A stretch of DNA of 34,577 nucleotides from Bacteroidota bacterium (GTDB taxonomy: Bacteria; Bacteroidota; Ignavibacteria; Kapaibacteriales; NICIL-2), in NCBI GenBank assembly GCA_019695345.1, contig JAIBAE010000046.1, positions 1 through 34,577 on the forward strand, in the 5' to 3' direction. The notes under the pieces were generated by a model. It saw only the letters and a program-made list of their open reading frames with translations, searched no databases and was not told the origin of the DNA. The position numbers and the translations under genes are program-made. Positions 8,368 to 16,893 of this stretch are shown one piece after another; position 1 is the first letter of the stretch; each line of letters starts with the position of its first letter.

Positions 8368-9756
8368 ATGGATTCTGAAAACCCAATAAGTGTACTGCTA
8401 CGTACTGCACGCGAATCTGCTCGTTTGTCGGTAGCAGAGCTTAGTAAATTAACTAGCATCAGAACGCATGTCATCAACGCAATTGATGAAGGCCGCTTTG
8501 CGGATTTACCACAGGTGTATATGCGTTCTTTTATCAGGTCGTACGCAAAAACGGTAAAGATTAACGAGCAGGAAATTGAGCATTTGATGAATACACATCT
8601 TGCCGAGCTAACAAAAGCAAAACATACAAACTCAACCCCTATAAGTCCGCCCAAAAATATACCACCGCCACAAAAGCAACAATCAAAACCGGCAGTACCT
8701 GTTCAGAATAGAAACCTTGCTCACATTGGTGAAACCAAGAGTTCACACAGACTTAAATGGATACTTGGAGTTTTTGCTTTGTTAGCTACTTCTGTTGCAG
8801 CATACTTTATGTATTTCAAGCAACCAAGTAATCCTAATGCTATTCAACCCGGAAGTTTACCTCCGGGTGTTGTAGGCACAAAAGACTCCACAGGTACAAA
8901 CAATTCGGGTGGCGGGTTACTCAATTATTTTGGTGTAAACACAACAGCATCTGCCGATAGCATCATTTTAGAAGCAAATGCGATAGATACTTCATGGATT
9001 AGCATTACCATTGATGGTAAACGGAATGAACAAGTTACGCTGATGCCACAAACCTCTAAGCGTTGGAGTGGTATGGAAAAGTTAGTTTTATCTGTTGGCA
9101 ATGCAGGTGGTGTTACCTTGGTTCGCAACGGTACACCTTTGCCGGTATTAGGCAAACGAGGCGAAACCGTCAGAATGGTGCGAGTAACTCGTAACGAGTT
9201 TGTAACCAGTGCTACACCTAACAAACCAAAGATTGATACAGCCCGTAAGAAAATAACCTTAACACCCACTACAAATAAAGCTCCGCAAGTTGTTCCAAAG
9301 CAACAGCCATCAACTCAACCTAAGGAACAACCACGAGCACAGATTACTCCTAAACCTGTGCCATCTACAACCAAACCAGCAACATCTGCTTCGCAGCAAA
9401 CAGCAGGTACACAGTCTGCTTTACACACTAAACCTCAGCAAACCAAACCTGTTATATCCAACAGTACTCCGGTGACAACATCCACTGTACCTAAACCTCA
9501 AACACCCAAACCCGGTACTACAACGGGAGTAACAACGGTTAACGGAAAGCCGGCTATAAATACATTAAAACCAACAACACCTACAGCTACAACTACCCCT
9601 AAACCAAAGCCTTCGGTAACAGCCAAAGAAGCCGCTGAAGCAAAAAAGCGACGCGATGAAATGCTAAAAAGAGCCAGACAACTTGATATTACACCGGTAG
9701 ACTTAAAACCAATAACACCTAAAGAAGAGAAAAAACCGGCAACTACAAAACCCTAA
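8368..9756 (+). CDS. RodZ-like protein: HTH, one membrane segment, DUF4115
   Basis: The 462-residue protein has the bitopic RodZ layout. An N-terminal helix-turn-helix (HTH_25 type, residues 8-75, containing DLPQVYMRSFIRSYA) is followed by a Pro/Gln linker, a single membrane span (130-149, WILGVFALLATSVAAYFMYF) and an outer domain of DUF4115 type (about 199-275, with WISITIDGK and GKRGETVRMVRV). RodZ links MreB to the wall-elongation machinery through its HTH. Here a 185-residue tail (278-462) rich in Thr, Pro, Lys and Gln follows, unusually long for the family, ending in a charged helical stretch. No mre or rod genes are adjacent, so a shape role is only suggested. It converges on kdsD with the two stop codons overlapping (9753-9756). 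Confidence 0.85.
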   Translation: MDSENPISVLLRTARESARLSVAELSKLTSIRTHVINAIDEGRFADLPQVYMRSFIRSYAKTVKINEQEIEHLMNTHLAELTKAKHTNSTPISPPKNIPPPQKQQSKPAVPVQNRNLAHIGETKSSHRLKWILGVFALLATSVAAYFMYFKQPSNPNAIQPGSLPPGVVGTKDSTGTNNSGGGLLNYFGVNTTASADSIILEANAIDTSWISITIDGKRNEQVTLMPQTSKRWSGMEKLVLSVGNAGGVTLVRNGTPLPVLGKRGETVRMVRVTRNEFVTSATPNKPKIDTARKKITLTPTTNKAPQVVPKQQPSTQPKEQPRAQITPKPVPSTTKPATSASQQTAGTQSALHTKPQQTKPVISNSTPVTTSTVPKPQTPKPGTTTGVTTVNGKPAINTLKPTTPTATTTPKPKPSVTAKEAAEAKKRRDEMLKRARQLDITPVDLKPITPKEEKKPATTKP

Positions 9757-10724
9757 TGTATATGTAGTAAATCATGGATTCTAACAATCCCAACAACAGA
9801 CTTATCTTCGGGATGCACAACCGGCAACACACTAATTTGTGTATTGCGTTTTTCCATTATCTCTAATGCTTTCCCAACCAACATCGTTTGTTCAACAACT
9901 ATTGGATTCTTCGTCATTACTTGGCTTACTACTACTTCATGCAGATTCATCGTAGTCTGCAATATTCTACGAACATCCCCATCGGTAATAATTCCTATCA
10001 ACTCATTTTTTTCATTTACTATGCACACACAACCAAGCTGTTTCTCCGTCATAACAATTAATGAATCATAGAATGTTTTGTCTGCCTTTACCACCGGAAT
10101 AGCATCATTTGACTTCATCACATCACTTACTCGCAGCGTAAGGTTTCTTCCAAGTTGTCCTAATGGGTGCGATTCGGCAAAATGTTCCGGTGTAAACTGT
10201 TTAACTTTCATGGTAGTTAACGCAAGTGCATCGCCTATTGCCATAGCCACTGTTGTACTGGCACTTGGAGCTAAATCGTACGGACATGCCTCTTCATCAA
10301 CAGAAGCATCTAAAGTAACATCAATACTTTTTGCAATTTCCGAATCGGGATTTCCTAATATGCCAATAATACTTGCTAAACGTTTCTTTAGATGCGGAAT
10401 CAACGTAAGTAACTCCACTGTATTACCACTTTTGGAAAGTACTATCACTGCATCTCCCTGTTGTATGGCAGCAACATCACCATGTAGTGCCTCCACAGGA
10501 TGCATAAAATATGCAGATGTACCAACGCTTGTCAGCGTAGCAGCAATTTTCTTCCCAACTAAACCAGACTTCCCGATTCCGGTAACATACACCCGCTTTG
10601 CATGCTGAAGTAATTCAACAGCCCGAACAAATCTTGCATCCATTTTACCAATACTATCTGCTACTGCCTTTCGCTCTACTTCAAGTATTCTCGTTCCTTC
10701 ATGTAAAATCTCAGTATGTGTCAT
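9753..10724 (-). CDS. kdsD: Arabinose-5-phosphate isomerase, KpsF/GutQ (KdsD) type
   Basis: The enzyme interconverts ribulose-5-phosphate and arabinose-5-phosphate, the first step to KDO for lipopolysaccharide, in the cytosol. The 323-residue protein has the full family layout. A SIS sugar-isomerase domain (about residues 33-170) carries GIGKSGLVGKK (49-59), LSKSGNTVE (96-104) and HPVEALHGD (75-83). The conserved SHPLGQLGRNL (185-195) follows, then two CBS domains (about 200-258 and 267-323). It indicates an outer membrane with KDO-containing lipid A. The start ATG at 10724 gives the usual N-terminus. Its final codons overlap the convergent RodZ-like gene by four bases, with no room for a separate terminator. 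Confidence 0.95.
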   Translation of the reverse strand: MTHTEILHEGTRILEVERKAVADSIGKMDARFVRAVELLQHAKRVYVTGIGKSGLVGKKIAATLTSVGTSAYFMHPVEALHGDVAAIQQGDAVIVLSKSGNTVELLTLIPHLKKRLASIIGILGNPDSEIAKSIDVTLDASVDEEACPYDLAPSASTTVAMAIGDALALTTMKVKQFTPEHFAESHPLGQLGRNLTLRVSDVMKSNDAIPVVKADKTFYDSLIVMTEKQLGCVCIVNEKNELIGIITDGDVRRILQTTMNLHEVVVSQVMTKNPIVVEQTMLVGKALEIMEKRNTQISVLPVVHPEDKSVVGIVRIHDLLHIH

Positions 10725-10761
10725 CTCAAGTATAAGATTATTTGTTTATTGAGTTCACCAC

Positions 10762-10808
10762 TTTTGCCGTAGCCACCCTACTGCGCGGCAACGAGTCCGC
10801 TCCAAGCC
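10762..10808 (+). repeat. Degenerate intergenic repeat copy I (left part only)
   Basis: GCGCGGCAACGAGTCCGCTC and the following CAAGCC (10783-10808) resemble the left half of copies A and B, which have CGGCAACCC and GTCCGAGCC. TTTGCCGTAGCC before it resembles their CTCTGCCGAAGC. No box or core end is recognisable downstream, so this is a decayed or truncated copy. Confidence 0.4.
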
Positions 10809-10856
10809 ATATACAGGCGCATTATGTAAACAATTATCAAATTGTCCCACAGCTGT

Positions 10857-11204
10857 TTAATCGGGTGTCCATCCTAATTTCTTACCACCAAGCATATGGC
10901 AGTGTAAATGCCAAACTGTTTGTCCACCAAAATCATTACAGTTCATTACCAATCTGTAGCCATCATCTGCTATTCCTAATTGTATAGCAACTTGCTTAGC
11001 TGCGGCAATTATCTTTCCCATTAAAGGAATATCTTCGTCGGCTATATCATTGATGGTGGCAATTTGCTTTTTAGGAATAATCAATATGTGCACAGGTGCT
11101 TTTGGTGATATATCATTGATTACGATAATATCATCAGTTTCAAATACAATTGATGCAGGTATTTCCCTATTAATAATTTTTGTAAAAATTGAATGCTGTT
11201 CCAT
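10857..11204 (-). CDS. HIT-family nucleotide hydrolase, HINT type
   Basis: This 115-residue, complete histidine-triad protein carries the signature HLHCHMLGG (residues 99-107), where H101, the middle His of the triad, is the expected nucleophile. IPASIVFETDDIIVINDISPKAPVHILIIPKK (from residue 15) is the usual N-terminal half. HINT enzymes hydrolyse AMP-lysine-type phosphoramidates and related adenylates in the cytosol; the physiological substrate is not settled. A Shine-Dalgarno GAGGAG (11209-11214) fixes the start. It lies downstream of the giant T9SS gene on the same strand, but a strong terminator stands between them only 29 nt before its start codon. It therefore depends on read-through or on a promoter overlapping that terminator. 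Confidence 0.95.
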   Translation of the reverse strand: MEQHSIFTKIINREIPASIVFETDDIIVINDISPKAPVHILIIPKKQIATINDIADEDIPLMGKIIAAAKQVAIQLGIADDGYRLVMNCNDFGGQTVWHLHCHMLGGKKLGWTPD

Positions 11205-11220
11205 ATCACTCCTCTTTTTT

Positions 11221-11263
11221 ATTACAAAAATAAAAACCCCCTGTTGATAACAACAGAGGGTTT
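11221..11263 (-). terminator. Intrinsic terminator of the giant T9SS gene
   Basis: A 13-bp stem with one mismatch (11234-11246 with 11251-11263, 4-nt loop ATAA) is followed on minus by a T-rich run complementary to 11221-11236. It sits 26 nt past the stop codon of the 1,555-residue gene and is the strongest terminator in the window. Confidence 0.92.
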
Positions 11264-11288
11264 AAGATAACTGTACAACTAAATAATA

Positions 11289-14200
11289 TTAGCGTACAAC
11301 CGACATTTTGATTGTTTCAACACGGTCACCAATTGTTAAGCGGCCAACATATGTACCGCTAACAAGTGCAACACCATTGTTATCTGTTCCGTCCCATACT
11401 GCTACTTGGTTACCTGCGTCTACAACGCTATTAACCAAAGTGCGTACAACATTACCCATAACATCTACAACTTCTAAGCGAACTTGCGCTTTAGCAGCAA
11501 CAGTGTAAGGAATGTTTGTTGTTGATTCAACTGGGTTTGGACTATTTTGTGATAACATAGTATTATCACCATCAATAGTAAAGTGCAACACATTACTATG
11601 CGTGAATGAACCATCTAAGTCTACCTGACGTAAACGATACTCATATGATGTACTTTTTACAACATTGTTGTCTGCATAGGCATAACGTAATGGTGAAGCT
11701 GAAGTACCATTTTGAGCTGATGTCTGAACAAATGTAATATCTTTCCATTGTTCCTCGTTCTCCGAGCGGCGCTCAACATAGAAACCACTATTGTTTTTCT
11801 CAGAAGCAGTTTCCCACCATAAGTTAATTTGATTGTCAGTTTTCTGACCATCAAATTCTGTTAACTCAACAGGAACAGGACCATCTTTTGGAGGATCATA
11901 ATATTTTCTAGGACCAAATTTTCTGTTACCTAAGTAAGGACGTAACATTGGTAACCAAGTACCACGTGTATAACTGTTAGCACCGGCACCAAGGAATCCA
12001 CCATAGTTTAGGTGGGGGTATCCAACGTTTCCTGTAGTAGGTGCAAATTGTTGCCACTGTCCACTACCCATTGAGTTTTCAAATGCAAAACGGTTATCAT
12101 TGATAAGATTGCCGGAACGAGTACGAACCCGCATATTTTTATCAAGATACAAGTTGATGTTAGTTGCCCCGTTTGTTGGTGAAACGTTGTAGTTCCCTAA
12201 TTGAAACCCTGAACGAGCACCTGTTGCACCTAATTCCATACCTACAGTACTCAACTGAGCAACCGATATCCAATATGTACCCGGTTGTAACACCAATGGT
12301 TTAGGATACAAATACGTTGTATAAGCATCGTACGTAGGTTGTCCATCATTTTCAATTCCTAAACCACGTTGTGTGTACATAACACTACCATTAATTGGAG
12401 ATGTTGCAGGTACAGATGCCTGATCTACATACACAGCAAAACGTGTATTGTTTTGGTCTGAGTTTAAGGAGCAGAAATATGCCTGGAATCCAAACAATGT
12501 ATCCTGTGTAGATAAATTGAAGCGTACTGCAATCTGACCTGAACCGCTACCGCCATTTGCGCCAAAGGCTGTTTCTTGAGTTGATACGGAAGATGCAAAA
12601 CCTAAAGTATTCAAACCTTTACCTACTAATGTTTGTCCGAAGAATGGAGTTGTAAACTGAGGAACTTGGTTTGTCTCATTTGGGTCATGATAACTGAACG
12701 AAGGACCAAATCGCATTGTGAAACGTGAATATGTTTCATCATTTAATGGTTCTAAGTCACCGCCTGGATATGTAATTTTTGTAGCAATATAGTAATTGTT
12801 ACTTGCAGCGTTGTTCGACTCACGAGCATTCCATGATGGGAAAGGTACCTCAACGTCACGATTACCACCTAAAAACGGAATCGTCACACTACGTGCATAC
12901 ACATATTTCTGTGTTGCCCAATCAATCGGAACTGGCTTCTGTACTTCACTTTCATCCATTATATATACTTCAACTTTAAATGCTTGTGCATCACGGCCTG
13001 TATTATTTGCAATTCGCACACGCAATGGAATATTTGTTCCTTGGCTTGCAGGTGTTTCGCGGTATGGCCATGTAGCTATTACTGACAATGCTTCAATATC
13101 TGTAACTTCAGATGGGAAAAGAATACGAATGTTTTTGAAGAAGAAGTTATCCTGATCGTCACTTGGGCCTTGAGGTATTGCATGGCGATAAGCACGCACA
13201 TTCAAACGGAAACGGAAGTTACGTGCACCATCATTTGGAGCATTTATAACTGTATCCGGAATTGGAACATAAACTTTTCTCCATTCAAAATCTTTACCGT
13301 CATCATACAAGTCAACAAACAAGCCTTGTGCTTTTGTTAAAGCTGTATCTTTATCTGCTGCACTAAATCCACGACGATATCCGCCACCGCCAAAGATTGA
13401 CCATGCAGGGTTATCAGTAATTGCTGCCTGATTACAGCATTTTGGATGGAAATTCCATTCGAATGCAGAAGCACCAGGTACAGAACTAACCACAATATTA
13501 TTTACCTGATCGCGGCTAGGACGAGCAAACTCAACCCAAACCTCGTCAATACCTGGAGATTGAGTACCACCACCAGCTTGTGCTGTAGTACCACCTTCTA
13601 AGTAAGCAACACGTGGCTCTGGACCAACCAATGTATTATCTGCCCAACCACGAGGGTAATCATTTTGTTTCTCAGTTCTGTGATAAGCTAAAGATAATAC
13701 GGCACCTTTGCGTCCACGAATATCAATTGGGAATGAACGAAGTTCATCACCACCCGGAGATGTTGGAGGTTCTGCATTATCAATAATACGGTTCAGTTGT
13801 ACTACCGGTGTTTGGAGTTTAAAGAACGTGTTGTTTGCGGCAGCATACTCACCACGTGGAGGTGGTGGGTTATTTGTTGTAGCATCACCATCGTTAACTT
13901 CACCACCAATATTTACAAACTTTAATACAGATGGCATTGGCACACCGCTAATAACATGATATTCACGGATATCTTCATTAAATGATGACAAACGACGCAT
14001 TACAAATAATGTAAATGTTGTAGTATCATCGAATGGCCATGAATCGCGGAAACCTTGACCTGATGAATCAACAGGCTCTGCAATAATGAATGCCCGAAAA
14101 CGCCCAATTTGGTTATCAATGAATTCATTTGGCTCAAATGGTGAAAATTGCACTTGTACATATGCATAAGGCGGAACACCATTAGATGTTGGTGCAGGTG

Positions 14201-15956
14201 TAGTTGCAGAGAACACAGGAGGTGTTGCAGCGCTAAATGTTCCTAAACGATACCCACCAACGGTAAAGTTTGAGTTATCACTAAAGAACGAGTTAATATT
14301 AACTAAACGATTGTACACTGTACCGCCTGTTGCTTGATTAACAATACGGAAACGTGCACGGAATTTAATATTCTGTGGTTGGTAATTAACACCTACCGGG
14401 CTTTGAATATCATTTGATAAGTTTTGGAATACTGCAATTGGAACAATACCACCTAAGCGTTGGTCACCAGCTAAAATCTCAAAATTATTAACGTTTGCTG
14501 ATGGAACTGTAACTGTATAATCTAATGCAGCATTTGGATCGCGTGGCTTTACTTTATACTCTGTTGTTACAGCACGAACAGTATTTTTCCATTGTTTGAA
14601 GCATACAATCAACCCTGTTGAAGGAGTTTGTAAATCTTCTTGAGCTGAACCTGAACTATAAACAGTATTGTTTGTATAATATACTGTATACTGTGCGTAA
14701 TTTGTTCTTGAACCACCAGTACTTGTTAAAGAGTTATAATTATAGTGACGGGCAATACCACGAACACCTAATGTTGTGTTCATACGGAACATATTAGCAG
14801 CAGTAAATGGGCGGTTGTTGATAAAAGCAACACCTTGGAAGTCAGTAAAATATACACACACTGATGAATCTAAACGGTTCATCACAACAGCTGCACTACC
14901 TTGAATAAAGTTTGTACTGCCAGGACGGATATTCGCGTTATATGTGTAGGTTCCCCAGACTGCACCATTTAAATAAGCCGTCCATGTTCCTCTTGGAGTA
15001 ACATTCTGGAACCAAATGATAAGTTTATCACCGCTAACTGATCTTTTATAGCGTACACTTGCAAAGTCATCAATAAAGTTAACATTTGAGTTATATACCG
15101 ACATTTGGGTACTTCCCCAAAACGGAGCGATAACCGGAGCACCATTTGTAAAGTTTGCAAAGCCGTTTAATCCACCATTAGCTGGATTTCGTAAACCACC
15201 GGTTGCACTACCAGTCCCCCAGTTAGTAGCACCTATACCAGGTGCTAATCCTAAAGCAACACAACGGTATCCCCAATCGTCCGGTGTTGGGTCAGTAGCA
15301 CCACTTGCACCTTGAGGTGCACGTGAATCTTCAGCTTCTGGGTCATAGAATGATTGACCTGATGGTGTATCACGTTGAACGCGAGAACCGTCATCTCCAT
15401 AGAAATAGCGACGATTACTTAAAGCCATCATACCATTAGTTGACACATAGAAACTATCATAACGGATACCATTAAAGTAAAATGGGAACCCGATAGGAAT
15501 TGGTCCAGCAAATGCATCGTCTGTAGAGTCAATACCATTAGGTAATGCCGCAGTAACGTTTGCAGGATTCTGAAAATATGGCAATCCCTCAGCCGTATTT
15601 GTTACCCAGTAACTAGGTGGAAATTGGTGAGGTCCTGAAACTACCTTACGCCATGTTTCCGGCTGGTAATTGAGATCAACCTCGTTATTAGGTGATATAA
15701 AACCATAGGGCTTCCAGTATGTGTCTGCATTATCATCGCTATCAACGATATAATAACCAGTAGACACTGCAGGAGCAATTGTAGTTTTAGTAATAGTTGC
15801 CGGTTCAGCCGAGAATGGTCTCGGATATGAACCAGGTGAACCATTTTTGTACAGATTACTCCGTCTCTGGGCTTCATTCCCTTTACCGCTATCACCAGCG
15901 TATACCGCAACCGCTAAGGCGCAGGATACTAAAAGCAGTAACACTTTAAACCGCAT
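11289..15956 (-). CDS. Very large secreted protein with T9SS type-A sorting domain
   Basis: This is a 1,555-residue exported protein. The ATG at 15956 starts a clean signal peptide (RFKVLLLLVSCALAVAVYAG) and has GGGGGA just upstream as a ribosome site; an ATG four codons earlier is less likely. The long middle is rich in Asn, Thr, Gly and aromatic residues, typical of beta-sandwich surface proteins, and shows no enzymatic motif I recognise. Near the end, PVPVELTEFDGQ begins a fibronectin-III-like domain (ASEKNNSGFYVERR, YEYRLRQVDLDG). The last 85 residues form a FlgD-Ig-like sorting domain (SPNPVESTTNIPY, VRTLVNS, VSGTYVGRL, final MSVVR). It is predicted to cross the outer membrane by T9SS and be attached or released. 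Role unknown, perhaps surface layer or adhesion. Confidence 0.9.
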   Translation of the reverse strand: MRFKVLLLLVSCALAVAVYAGDSGKGNEAQRRSNLYKNGSPGSYPRPFSAEPATITKTTIAPAVSTGYYIVDSDDNADTYWKPYGFISPNNEVDLNYQPETWRKVVSGPHQFPPSYWVTNTAEGLPYFQNPANVTAALPNGIDSTDDAFAGPIPIGFPFYFNGIRYDSFYVSTNGMMALSNRRYFYGDDGSRVQRDTPSGQSFYDPEAEDSRAPQGASGATDPTPDDWGYRCVALGLAPGIGATNWGTGSATGGLRNPANGGLNGFANFTNGAPVIAPFWGSTQMSVYNSNVNFIDDFASVRYKRSVSGDKLIIWFQNVTPRGTWTAYLNGAVWGTYTYNANIRPGSTNFIQGSAAVVMNRLDSSVCVYFTDFQGVAFINNRPFTAANMFRMNTTLGVRGIARHYNYNSLTSTGGSRTNYAQYTVYYTNNTVYSSGSAQEDLQTPSTGLIVCFKQWKNTVRAVTTEYKVKPRDPNAALDYTVTVPSANVNNFEILAGDQRLGGIVPIAVFQNLSNDIQSPVGVNYQPQNIKFRARFRIVNQATGGTVYNRLVNINSFFSDNSNFTVGGYRLGTFSAATPPVFSATTPAPTSNGVPPYAYVQVQFSPFEPNEFIDNQIGRFRAFIIAEPVDSSGQGFRDSWPFDDTTTFTLFVMRRLSSFNEDIREYHVISGVPMPSVLKFVNIGGEVNDGDATTNNPPPPRGEYAAANNTFFKLQTPVVQLNRIIDNAEPPTSPGGDELRSFPIDIRGRKGAVLSLAYHRTEKQNDYPRGWADNTLVGPEPRVAYLEGGTTAQAGGGTQSPGIDEVWVEFARPSRDQVNNIVVSSVPGASAFEWNFHPKCCNQAAITDNPAWSIFGGGGYRRGFSAADKDTALTKAQGLFVDLYDDGKDFEWRKVYVPIPDTVINAPNDGARNFRFRLNVRAYRHAIPQGPSDDQDNFFFKNIRILFPSEVTDIEALSVIATWPYRETPASQGTNIPLRVRIANNTGRDAQAFKVEVYIMDESEVQKPVPIDWATQKYVYARSVTIPFLGGNRDVEVPFPSWNARESNNAASNNYYIATKITYPGGDLEPLNDETYSRFTMRFGPSFSYHDPNETNQVPQFTTPFFGQTLVGKGLNTLGFASSVSTQETAFGANGGSGSGQIAVRFNLSTQDTLFGFQAYFCSLNSDQNNTRFAVYVDQASVPATSPINGSVMYTQRGLGIENDGQPTYDAYTTYLYPKPLVLQPGTYWISVAQLSTVGMELGATGARSGFQLGNYNVSPTNGATNINLYLDKNMRVRTRSGNLINDNRFAFENSMGSGQWQQFAPTTGNVGYPHLNYGGFLGAGANSYTRGTWLPMLRPYLGNRKFGPRKYYDPPKDGPVPVELTEFDGQKTDNQINLWWETASEKNNSGFYVERRSENEEQWKDITFVQTSAQNGTSASPLRYAYADNNVVKSTSYEYRLRQVDLDGSFTHSNVLHFTIDGDNTMLSQNSPNPVESTTNIPYTVAAKAQVRLEVVDVMGNVVRTLVNSVVDAGNQVAVWDGTDNNGVALVSGTYVGRLTIGDRVETIKMSVVR

Positions 15957-15968
15957 GGGATCCCCCAT

Positions 15969-16269
15969 AAAAAATGTGGTACAAATTGAATATTATTAAG
16001 ATGCCTTTTCTTGTTGATTTCATTTACAATAATCTACAATGTAAAAACTTGTTTCACCTTATAGTATTATAATATTTGTGATTGTACTGTGTTAATTAGA
16101 TAACTCACTCAAGGAAGTTACGTGGAAGAATCCCCTATACACTCCACAAATATCTTGTGAAAAGATAAATTTTCACTACGCCGTAACGTAAAGTTGAGAA
16201 ATTCTTTTTAAAAAGCCAAAGAATTTCTTTTCAACATCCCCAAATACTCTATTTTTTCCATTAAAAAAG
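15969..16269. other. AT-rich intergenic region upstream of the giant T9SS gene
   Basis: About 300 nt without a gene lie between purN and the giant T9SS gene, both on minus. The right part holds a hairpin listed separately. The left part is very AT-rich and presumably contains the T9SS gene promoter, but I cannot point to boxes with confidence. Confidence 0.5.
16193..16235 (-). terminator. Probable terminator of purN
   Basis: AGAAATTCTTT (16197-16207) pairs perfectly with AAAGAATTTCT (16218-16228). GTTG (16193-16196) can add pairs with CAAC (16232-16235) across a bulge. It lies about 35 nt past the purN stop codon. The T-tract on minus is short (TTT), so it is a weaker candidate than the others. 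Confidence 0.55.
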
Positions 16270-16893
16270 TTATTTATAGCTGCAAAACTCATTAATTACA
16301 AGGGGATATTCAGAATGCTCTACAGCCAAAATTCTACTTGCAAGTACTTCAGGTGTATCAGTTGGCAATACGTTCACTCTAACTTGCTTAAGATGCTCAC
16401 CTTTGTCGTATTCACTATTTACTATATGAATAGTAATTCCAGACTCATCTTCTCCTGATTCGATTACTGCCTTGTGTACATGCATTCCATACATTCCCTT
16501 TCCACCATATTTTGGCAGCAGTGCAGGATGAATATTTAATATTCTACCATCATACTTCTCAACTAACTCAGCTGGTACTTTTCGTAAGTATCCAGCCAAA
16601 ACAATTACATCAATGTTAGAGTTACTAAGTTCTTGCAATAGAACCTTAATATACTCTTGAGAATCAGTATATTCTTTATCATTGATAGTTATGCTATTGA
16701 TTCCAAAACGTTCGGCCACCTGATGTACCTTTGCTGTAGCAAGATTGCTAATAATAAGTACAACCCGAAATGTGCTATCTGGGTGCTCAAGCGAGAATTT
16801 TATTATAGCTTCTGCATTACTCCCTGCACCAGAGGCAAAAATCGCAACCCTTCGTTTTTGTTTATCTTTTAACACGTCCACCACGTTCCTCAT
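16270..16893 (-). CDS. purN: Phosphoribosylglycinamide formyltransferase (GART)
   Basis: PurN transfers a formyl group from 10-formyl-tetrahydrofolate to GAR, the third step of de novo purine synthesis. The 207-residue protein has the phosphate-binding loop ASGAGSN (residues 20-26). The catalytic set is N120 and H122 in ILNIHPALLPKYGGKGMYG, plus D163 in the segment after GITIHIVNSEYDKG. The usual E. coli enzyme is 212 residues, so length is normal. The ATG at 16893 lies inside the upstream Rossmann-fold gene and overlaps it by 32 nt; in-frame GTG codons a few residues later are possible alternatives. The overlap implies co-translation with that gene. Confidence 0.95.
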   Translation of the reverse strand: MRNVVDVLKDKQKRRVAIFASGAGSNAEAIIKFSLEHPDSTFRVVLIISNLATAKVHQVAERFGINSITINDKEYTDSQEYIKVLLQELSNSNIDVIVLAGYLRKVPAELVEKYDGRILNIHPALLPKYGGKGMYGMHVHKAVIESGEDESGITIHIVNSEYDKGEHLKQVRVNVLPTDTPEVLASRILAVEHSEYPLVINEFCSYK

